Source: Opitutaceae bacterium (lineage in GTDB: Bacteria; Verrucomicrobiota; Verrucomicrobiia; Opitutales; Opitutaceae). Taken from it: DNA of 36,612 nucleotides. The notes under the pieces are model-generated. The model was not told where the DNA came from and ran no database searches. It saw only the letters and a list, made by a program, of their open reading frames with translations. This document shows, one piece after another, positions 27,595-36,612 of this stretch (its first letter is position 1; each line of letters starts with the position of its first letter). Location: positions 1 through 36,612 of the forward strand of contig JANXSC010000137.1 in NCBI GenBank assembly GCA_025352845.1, given 5' to 3'. Position numbers and translations under genes: made by a program.

Positions 27595-27596
27595 CG

Positions 27597-28340
27597 ATGA
27601 AAAATCGCGAACGCGCCGTCGTCATCAGCGTTTTCGTCGTGCTGGTGTTTGCCTGGCTCGGTTTTCTTTTGCACGTCTCGCCGCGCTTCGCCGGGAGCGG
27701 CCTCGGCGCAGTGTTCGGCATCGCGGGAGCGGTGCTGATGCTCCTCCCGCTCGCCTACGTCCTGGTGAAGCGCATTTCCTTTCTCAAGGAGCGCATCGCC
27801 AGATACATCTCCTTGCAAACGTGGCTGTCGATTCACATCTACACGGGAATCATCGGGGCGCTGCTCGCACTGATCCACACGGGACACAAATATGTCAGCC
27901 CGCTCGGCATTGCGCTCACCGCGACGATGCTGCTCGTCGTCGTAAGCGGGATCGTTCTGCGCTATCTCACGCCCTTCGTTAACCTCGATCTCAAGGACAA
28001 GCTTCTGCTGCTGCAGACCGCGCGGGGTGACCTCGACAGTGCGTGGGGCGTGATGGAGAAATCTGCCGCTGAGAAAAAGGGTCTCCCGAAACTGCCACCG
28101 CTGACCGCGGGCTTGGGCTCATTTGGTCTGGACTCTCCTCCCGGCAACTCGGCGGGCCGCGTGACGACGCTGGCGCAAGGTGTCGCCGACCTCGAATACT
28201 CGATCCGCACCGATGAGCTGCTGCGGCGCTGGTTTTCGTGGGCGCTAAATATCCACATCGTGGTTTCGGTGGCATTCTACGCGCTGCTCACCGCGCACAT
28301 TGCAGCCGGCATATATTTCGGGCTGAGGTGGCTGCGATGA
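27597..28340 (+). CDS. cytochrome b-like integral membrane protein
   Basis: Several TM segments; His pairs IHIYTGIIGALLALIHTGH and IHIVVSVAFYALLTAH. Confidence 0.8.
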   Translation: MKNRERAVVISVFVVLVFAWLGFLLHVSPRFAGSGLGAVFGIAGAVLMLLPLAYVLVKRISFLKERIARYISLQTWLSIHIYTGIIGALLALIHTGHKYVSPLGIALTATMLLVVVSGIVLRYLTPFVNLDLKDKLLLLQTARGDLDSAWGVMEKSAAEKKGLPKLPPLTAGLGSFGLDSPPGNSAGRVTTLAQGVADLEYSIRTDELLRRWFSWALNIHIVVSVAFYALLTAHIAAGIYFGLRWLR

Positions 28341-29119
28341 GCAGAGTCATCCTCTCATTTGCGCTCATCGTGGCGGCAGTCGCCGCAGCGACGCTCAGCG
28401 TGCTGCACTTCCCCCGCGCGCAGACCGTGGTCCGGCGCGCGATCCGTCCCGGCGATTTGTCTCAGCCGCACGCTTTCCTCGGAAACAACTGCGCGGCCTG
28501 CCACACGCCGCTGAAAGCTGTCGAGGCGAAAAACTGCATCGTCTGTCACGCGGATAACCTCGCGGTTCTCCAACGCCAGCCGAGCGCGTTTCACGCCGAC
28601 ATCGCTTCCTGCATCGCCTGCCACCTTGAGCATCAAGGCCGCATTCCGAGCACGACAAAAATGGACCACGTCGCCCTCGCGCAGATCGGCCTGCGACAAA
28701 TGCGGCGCGCAGCAGTCCCGCAGGAAAAAACGAGCGCCGACTTCGTCGCCTGGCTCACGAGCGGCACACGCGGCGCCCCGTCTTCGGTCACGCCGCAACT
28801 GCAGCGCGAAGAGGCGCAGCTCAACTGCGCGACGTGCCATCTGACCAAAGACCGGCACGCCGGTCTCCTCGGTGCCGACTGCGCTCAATGCCACGCCACC
28901 GCGAAGTGGACCATCCCGGAATTCCGCCACCCCTCGCCCGCCTCGCAGTCCTGCGCCCAATGCCACCAGGCTCCGCCCAGCCACTACATGATGCACTTCA
29001 AAATGGTGTCGATGACGGTCGCCCACATGGAGAAGGCCGATGTCAGCCAGTGCTTCCTCTGCCATCAAACGACCGCATGGAACGACATCAAGGGCGGCGG
29101 CTTCTACAAACATCACTGA
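28337..29119 (+). CDS. multiheme c-type cytochrome (seven CxxCH)
   Basis: CAACH, CIVCH, CIACH, CATCH, CAQCH, CAQCH, CFLCH; N-terminal anchor; 4-nt ATGA overlap with upstream gene. Confidence 0.9.
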   Translation: MSRVILSFALIVAAVAAATLSVLHFPRAQTVVRRAIRPGDLSQPHAFLGNNCAACHTPLKAVEAKNCIVCHADNLAVLQRQPSAFHADIASCIACHLEHQGRIPSTTKMDHVALAQIGLRQMRRAAVPQEKTSADFVAWLTSGTRGAPSSVTPQLQREEAQLNCATCHLTKDRHAGLLGADCAQCHATAKWTIPEFRHPSPASQSCAQCHQAPPSHYMMHFKMVSMTVAHMEKADVSQCFLCHQTTAWNDIKGGGFYKHH

Positions 29120-29222
29120 CTGGTGCCGCCTGCTGGCGAGGTCCGCGCAGCTCGCACTTTGGCCAGTTGACTCCAATCTTTCTCCGCTCCGTCTGCCGGG
29201 TATGAATTTCCGCCATCGCCTT

Positions 29223-31556
29223 ATGAAAAAAGATCCTCACGACCACACTAACGCCCCGCTCGATCATGGTGCCGCAAAGCACACCAATGGACATTCCTGT
29301 CAACACCACGCCGGACATGCGGCAGTCAAGCCCTCCTCCACCGCCGCCTATTTTTGCCCGATGTGCGAGGGCGTCATGTCAGACAAACCCGGCGCCTGCC
29401 CGAAGTGCGGCATGGCGCTCGAGCGCAATCCCGCCGTCGCTGCGACGCGCGGCAAAACGATCTACACCTGCCCGATGCACCCGCAGATCGAGCAGGATCA
29501 TCCGGGCAACTGCCCCATCTGCGGCATGGCGCTGGAACCCAAGGGCGTGTCCGCGGGCGATGAGGAAAATCACGAACTGCACGACATGACGCGGCGCTTC
29601 TGGATCGGGCTCGCGCTCGCCGCGCCCGTGCTCGTGCTCGCGATGGGCGAGATGTTTCTGCACGGCGTCATCACGCCCGTCGCTTCACAATGGATTCAAT
29701 TCGCCCTCAGCACCCCAGTCGTTTGGTGGGCGGGTTGGCCGCTCCTCGTCCGCGGGTGGAATTCCGTGCGGACGTGGAACCTGAATATGTTCACGCTGAT
29801 CGCGATTGGTGTTGGCACCGCGTGGTGCTACAGCGTCGCGGCCTTTTTCCTGCGCGACAAATTTCCCGCGTCCTACCTCCAACATGGTGCGGTGCCGGTG
29901 TATTTCGAGGCGGCGGCCGTCATCACCGTGCTCGTGCTCCTCGGCCAGGTGCTGGAACTCCGCGCGCGCAGCCGCACGGGCCTCGCGTTGAAAGCCCTGC
30001 TCGACCAGGCGCCCAAGACGGCCCGCCGTGTGCGCGACGGAAACGAGGAAGAAATCCCCGCGGACGACGTGAAGGTCGGCGACATCCTCCGCGTGCGACC
30101 CGGCGAAAAAGCGCCGGTGGACGGCGTCATCACCGAAGGCCACAGCTCCCTCGACGAGTCGATGATCACCGGCGAATCGCTGCCCGTGGAAAAAAGCCTC
30201 CACGATAAAATCACCGGCGGCACGATCAACGGCACGGGCAGTTTTCTGCTGCGCGCCGAGCGCGTCGGTGCCGACACGGTGCTCTCGCAGATCGTCCACC
30301 TTGTCGCCGAGGCGCAGCGCAGTCGCGCGCCGATTCAACGCCTCGCCGACAAAGTCGCCGCGATTTTCACCCCGACCGTGCTTGCCGTCGCGGCGCTCAC
30401 GTTTGTCGCGTGGGCTTACTTCGGACCGGAGCCGAGCTACCTCCACGGCATGGTGAACGCCATCGCCGTGCTCATTATCGCCTGTCCCTGCGCGCTCGGC
30501 CTCGCCACGCCGATTTCCATCATGGTCGCGGTTGGTCGCGGCGCGCAGGCCGGCGTCCTGGTGAAAAACGCCGCCGCCCTCGAAGCGCTCGGCAAAATCA
30601 CGACGGTCATTGTGGACAAGACCGGCACGCTCACCGAGGGCAAGCCGAAGGTCGTGAACATCTGGACCGGCGCCGGTGGCAACGAAGCCGAGACGCTGGC
30701 GCTGGCCGCGTCGCTCGAAAACCGCAGCGAGCATCCATTGGCGCGCGCGGTCACCAAAGCCGCCGAAGAACGAAGCATCGCCCTGCGCGATGTCGCCAAT
30801 TTCGAATCCATTCCCGGCAATGGCGTGTCCGGTCTGATCAGCGGACAAACGATCCGCATCGGCAAAGAAGACTGGCTCGCCGCGAGTGGCGTCAGTGTTT
30901 CTCCAGAGTGGAACGCCGAGGCGACGAAACTCCGCGAGCAGGGCCAGACCGTGATTTTCGTCGCCGGCAATGATCGGATGCTCGCGCTCCTCGGCGTCGC
31001 CGATCCCATCAAAGCCACGACGCCGAAAGCGATCGAGGAACTGCACCGCCTCGGCATCCGCGTGATCATGGCGACGGGCGACAACGCCCAGACCGCCGAG
31101 GTCGTCGCAAAAAAACTCGCCATCGACGAGGTGCGCGCCGGCGTCGAACCGAAGGCCAAGCGCGAACTCGTGCTCGCGTTGAAAGCCAAAGGCGAGCGCG
31201 TCGCGATGGCCGGCGATGGTGTGAACGACGCCCCGGCGCTGGCCGAGGCCGACGTCGGCATCGCGATGGGCACCGGCACCGATGTCGCCATCGAGAGCGC
31301 CGGCCTCACGCTCTTGAATGGCGATCTACAGGCGCTCGTGCGCGCCGTCCATCTCAGCCGCGCCACGACGAGAAACATCCGGCAGAATCTTTTCTTCGCC
31401 TTTTTCTACAACGCGCTCGGCGTGCCCGTCGCCGCGGGCGTGCTCTACCCGTTCTTCGGCCTCCTGCTCAACCCGATGCTCGCGGGCGCGGCGATGAGCC
31501 TGAGTTCCGTCAGCGTCATCCTGAACGCCCTCCGGTTGCGTCGCGTGCGGCTGTGA
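29223..31556 (+). CDS. copper-translocating P1B-type ATPase with His-rich N-terminus and two heavy-metal-binding domains
   Basis: [36 protein letters not shown]..., [50 protein letters not shown]. Confidence 0.95.
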   Translation: MKKDPHDHTNAPLDHGAAKHTNGHSCQHHAGHAAVKPSSTAAYFCPMCEGVMSDKPGACPKCGMALERNPAVAATRGKTIYTCPMHPQIEQDHPGNCPICGMALEPKGVSAGDEENHELHDMTRRFWIGLALAAPVLVLAMGEMFLHGVITPVASQWIQFALSTPVVWWAGWPLLVRGWNSVRTWNLNMFTLIAIGVGTAWCYSVAAFFLRDKFPASYLQHGAVPVYFEAAAVITVLVLLGQVLELRARSRTGLALKALLDQAPKTARRVRDGNEEEIPADDVKVGDILRVRPGEKAPVDGVITEGHSSLDESMITGESLPVEKSLHDKITGGTINGTGSFLLRAERVGADTVLSQIVHLVAEAQRSRAPIQRLADKVAAIFTPTVLAVAALTFVAWAYFGPEPSYLHGMVNAIAVLIIACPCALGLATPISIMVAVGRGAQAGVLVKNAAALEALGKITTVIVDKTGTLTEGKPKVVNIWTGAGGNEAETLALAASLENRSEHPLARAVTKAAEERSIALRDVANFESIPGNGVSGLISGQTIRIGKEDWLAASGVSVSPEWNAEATKLREQGQTVIFVAGNDRMLALLGVADPIKATTPKAIEELHRLGIRVIMATGDNAQTAEVVAKKLAIDEVRAGVEPKAKRELVLALKAKGERVAMAGDGVNDAPALAEADVGIAMGTGTDVAIESAGLTLLNGDLQALVRAVHLSRATTRNIRQNLFFAFFYNALGVPVAAGVLYPFFGLLLNPMLAGAAMSLSSVSVILNALRLRRVRL

Positions 31557-31673
31557 CGCGCCGGCATCGTTGCATCGTTCGCCTCCACATTCTCACCGTC
31601 CCTCCCGTGAGCCTCGTGTGTCTGCGCGAGCGTCGCCTTGCCTCCACTCGCACAATCGGTATGAACTGAAGCC

Positions 31674-31859
31674 ATGAGTAGCGTTCAAAAAATCGAAGCG
31701 GCCATCGAGCGCCTCGACGTGCGCCAGCAAATTCAACTGCTGCACGACCTGCCGGCGAAGTTGAAAATTTCTCCCGACGATCTCGCCTCCCTCAAAAACG
31801 CCGAGTCGGCGTTCGGTTTTTGGGACAATCCCGACGACGCGATCTACGATGAGCGTTAG
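31674..31859 (+). CDS. orphan antitoxin-like protein
   Basis: MSSVQKIEAAIERLDVRQQIQLLHDLPAKLK...FWDNPDDAIYDER; ATGAGCG overlap but no recognisable toxin follows. Confidence 0.55.
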   Translation: MSSVQKIEAAIERLDVRQQIQLLHDLPAKLKISPDDLASLKNAESAFGFWDNPDDAIYDER

Positions 31860-31890
31860 CCGCAGTCTCGTCGCGCTCGAGCCGATGCCT

Positions 31891-32073
31891 CACGCCAAGG
31901 ACACAAAGGGCGCAAAGGACTTTTCGGTCCAATGCCAACGTCCCGCTTGCTTCTGGACTGGCCCGGCCGCTGGCCGGGCTCAACCAGCCAGCGGCCGGTT
32001 CTACAACAAACCAAGAGTCCAAAACCGAAGGACCCTTGGTATTATCCTTTGCGACCTCTGCGATCTTTGCGTG
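31891..32073. repeat. 183-bp inverted-repeat (MITE-like) element
   Basis: CACGCCAAGGACACAAAGGGCGCAAAGGA (31891-31919) pairs imperfectly (about 23/29) with TCCTTTGCGACCTCTGCGATCTTTGCGTG (32045-32073); internal palindrome CCCGGCCGCTGGCCGGG. Confidence 0.6.
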
Positions 32074-32126
32074 GGGAAAACAATTCGCCCTTGAGCCAAG
32101 TCCTGCGGCCTGCCTGTGTCGCGGCC

Positions 32127-34322
<2,196 letters not shown>

Positions 34323-34331
34323 ATTCGGCGC

Positions 34332-34784
34332 GTGGGCAAACGTTCGACCAACGCCGCCAGTCTTATGGTCGCGGCGCTTGCGCTCGCTGCGGTGGGTTGG
34401 CCGCTGCCCGCGCAAATCGCGAACGACGATCCCATCGTGATGAAACCGTTCGTCGTCGCGACACCGTGCATCGACGTCCGGCTGTTTTGGTTCAAAGACC
34501 GGAAAAAAGTAGAGCGAACCCTGTTCGTCCAGGTGGCGAAGGTCGTGCCCGATTCGGCCGCCTTCAAGGCCGGCGTGCGCGAGCACATGGTCATTCATGC
34601 ATTCAATGGCAAGACCGTGAACGACCTCACCCGGCCGGAGATCATGAAGGTGTTGGACGGCCCGCTCGACAAGAAGGGGAATTTCGTCCTGACGGTTCTT
34701 TCGGGTTTGGAAACCCGCAAGATCGCCGTGCCCGGAACAAAAACCCTCGAAGAACGAAAGGAAAAATCACTCGCCCCAAAATAG
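34332..34784 (+). CDS. small secreted PDZ-like protein
   Basis: Signal peptide; VVPDSAAFKAGVREHMVIHAFNGKTVNDLTRPEIMKVLDGPLDKKGNFVLTV. Confidence 0.6.
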   Translation: MGKRSTNAASLMVAALALAAVGWPLPAQIANDDPIVMKPFVVATPCIDVRLFWFKDRKKVERTLFVQVAKVVPDSAAFKAGVREHMVIHAFNGKTVNDLTRPEIMKVLDGPLDKKGNFVLTVLSGLETRKIAVPGTKTLEERKEKSLAPK

Positions 34785-34806
34785 CCCAGCCAGATCGCGT
34801 CACGCC

Positions 34807-35160
34807 GGCCACCTCTTCGCCGCGCGCGTCAGCCCGAAACAAGTTCTTCTCCAGGATCTCGCCACCGGCGGCATGCGCCTCGACATCCAGACCGCGCGCC
34901 AGGCGAAACAAAAACTCACCGCCGACCAGCAACAGGCCCTCGTCGGTAAAGATAAAAAAATCCCCGCCACCCTCACCGTCGGCGAGTGGCACGACCTCCT
35001 CGTGAAAATCTCCGGCGACGAACTCACCGTCACCGTCGACGGCCAGCTCATGGGCACGCTCAAGTCCCCCGGCATCGCGCATCCTACGAAAAAGATGCTC
35101 CGCCTCGCCGTCCCCCGCAACGCCGTCGTCGACGACGTGAAGATCTGGCGGAAGAGTTGA
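34807..35160 (+). pseudogene. C-terminal remnant of DUF1080/LamG-like protein
   Basis: GHLFAARVSPKQVLLQDL...LTVGEWHDLLVKISGDELTVTVDGQLMGTLKSPGIAHPTKKMLRLAVPRNAVVDDVKIWRKS with no N-terminal domain upstream. Confidence 0.55.
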
Positions 35161-35169
35161 CCGATTGCG

Positions 35170-35305
35170 GTAATACCAACGGCTGTTGAACTCTGGCTGT
35201 CATTGCGAGGGGCGGAGCGACGAAGCAATCCAGCTAGATCGCCACGGCGCGCTGGGTGCACCTCGCGATGACAAAAGTCTGAAACATACGAGCCGTTGGT
35301 ATTAC
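35170..35305. repeat. 136-bp MITE/REP-like element with perfect 15-bp terminal inverted repeats
   Basis: GTAATACCAACGGCT (35170-35184) and AGCCGTTGGTATTAC (35291-35305); internal TGTCATTGCGAGG / CCTCGCGATGACA inverted repeat. Confidence 0.85.
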
Positions 35306-36309
35306 TTCGCTCGCGCGGCTGGCACCACACTCTCCGTCGCCGCCAGCGCCGCTCGCACCTCCGCCATCAGCTTCTTCACCTCGGCGCGGGCGTCGTAATC
35401 CTTCCGCCCCATTGAGAGCGTCTCGATCGGGATGTAACCGCGGTAGCCCGACTGGCGGATGATCGTGATCAGTTTCTTCATGTCCACGCGCGGCGAATTG
35501 ACCGTGCTTCGCGTCGTTTCCTTGATCTGCCAGTTCACCGCGTAGGGCGCCATCACCGCGATGTCGGCATACGGATCATCCGTGAGATATTTCCCGGTGT
35601 CGACGAGCGCCGCGCAATACTCGTGGTCCACCCGCTTCAAAAGACTCAGATGCTCCGCACCCGTGTTGATGAAGTCGCCGTGGTTTTGCACCGCGACAAT
35701 CACCCCAAACTTTCGCCCGTGTTCAGCCGCCTCGCGCAACGCATCCGCCATCCACGCCTCCACCTTTTCGCGCGGTGCGTTGCCCGCGGCCTGTTGCCAA
35801 TTCTTGAACGGCTGCTGCGAGTCCGCAAACGCGCGGACCGTCGGCGCGCCGAGCTTCGCCGCAACCTCGATCCAGTCCTTCAGTCGCTGCACACCCTCGG
35901 CTCGCACCGCCGGGGCGGCCGCCGTGAAGTCATTGCGCACGCCCGTGCCGCTGATCGCGAGGCCGAGCCCGAACGCATGGCGCTTGAGGCGGAAAAGGTA
36001 ACTGTCCTCCGGCGCCTTGGGATATCCCGGGAAAAAATATCCGGTGAGATCCACGGCATCGTAACCTTCCTCGGCGCAAAAATCGCAGACCTCAAACAGG
36101 CTCATGCCTTTCGTCGAATCTTTCAGGTTGGCATTGAGCAGTTCGAGAAACGAGTAGGCGTTGAGCGAGGTGCGCAGGTGCGATCCGCCTTTGCGAGCAA
36201 TGGGAGAATACGCCGCCCAAGCGGTTGCGGCCGGACAACTCGCGGCGGCGGCGAAAGGCAGCAGCGCGGCACGTTGCAGAAACGAACGGCGGGAAACGGG
36301 CAGGCTCAT
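35302..36309 (-). CDS. sugar phosphate isomerase/epimerase (TIM-barrel) with Tat-like signal
   Basis: MSLPVSRRSFLQRAALLPFAAAA; ALVDTGKYLTDDPYADIAVMAPYAVNWQIKET...GYRGYIPIETL. Confidence 0.85.
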   Translation of the reverse strand: MSLPVSRRSFLQRAALLPFAAAASCPAATAWAAYSPIARKGGSHLRTSLNAYSFLELLNANLKDSTKGMSLFEVCDFCAEEGYDAVDLTGYFFPGYPKAPEDSYLFRLKRHAFGLGLAISGTGVRNDFTAAAPAVRAEGVQRLKDWIEVAAKLGAPTVRAFADSQQPFKNWQQAAGNAPREKVEAWMADALREAAEHGRKFGVIVAVQNHGDFINTGAEHLSLLKRVDHEYCAALVDTGKYLTDDPYADIAVMAPYAVNWQIKETTRSTVNSPRVDMKKLITIIRQSGYRGYIPIETLSMGRKDYDARAEVKKLMAEVRAALAATESVVPAARAK

Positions 36310-36326
36310 GAGGTTTCGAGGACTGC

Positions 36327-36612
36327 TCAAAAATTATATTTGGCCGAGAGCGTGTAGTTGCGCGGAATGAGGTAGGAGTAATTGCCCGGGACGGTCACCC
36401 GCGCCGGAGAAGAGATGTCGGTGCGGGGACGGAGGTTCGTGGCGTTGGTGCCGATCACGCCGCCATTGCTGCCGTAGAGCGGCGTGCGGCGGTTGAAGAG
36501 ATTGTCCACGTTGAGATCGAGCTGTAGACTCCGGCCTTCCCGCAGCTTGAAAGTGTAGGACGCGCTCGCGACGCCCTTGTAATAGGAGGGCGCGTAAACG
36601 GAATCGCCGGGC
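36327..36612 (-). CDS. TonB-dependent receptor, C-terminal part (truncated by window)
   Basis: Open to window end: GDSVYAPSYYKGVASASYTFKLREGRSLQLDLNVDNLFNRRTPLYG...IPRNYTLSAKYNF*. Confidence 0.8.
   Translation of the reverse strand, partial: PGDSVYAPSYYKGVASASYTFKLREGRSLQLDLNVDNLFNRRTPLYGSNGGVIGTNATNLRPRTDISSPARVTVPGNYSYLIPRNYTLSAKYNF

Noticed and set aside
29685-31046. 453-aa antisense ORF inside the copper ATPase
   Set aside because: Fully opposite an unmistakable P1B-ATPase; composition typical of antisense shadow translation

Overview
The window looks like a copper/silver (heavy-metal) homeostasis island from a GC-rich, probably verrucomicrobial (Opitutaceae-like) chromosome; the taxonomic guess is inference from protein style only. 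Order from left to right: (1) a CusCBA-type RND efflux operon (1420-8573), preceded by small secreted Cys-rich proteins; (2) small membrane proteins, a Cys-containing sialidase-like propeller, an orphan TolC and a Tat-type multicopper oxidase (8584-14663); (3) a divergent locus of cytochrome c and an outer-membrane barrel facing a multicopper oxidase with a CopB-like C-terminal barrel; (4) a PocR/AraC regulator with an apparent -1 frameshift; (5) a run of Met-, Cys- and His-rich envelope proteins, several too short for the ORF track; (6) a three-gene block encoding a flavin/2Fe-2S reductase with a periplasmic Met-rich domain, a cytochrome b-like membrane protein and a seven-CxxCH cytochrome; (7) a copper P1B-ATPase; (8) a repeat-rich right flank with an orphan antitoxin, two inverted-repeat elements and a GTGTCTG x9 tandem repeat at the start of an Ig-like surface protein. 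The most interesting signals are the three-gene electron-transfer block, the repeated Met/Trp microproteins, two promoters with matching AraC-like 21-bp direct repeats at identical spacing from a -10 box, the lipoprotein/P-ATPase chimera, and the heptanucleotide repeat. All family assignments are by eye; no searches were run.
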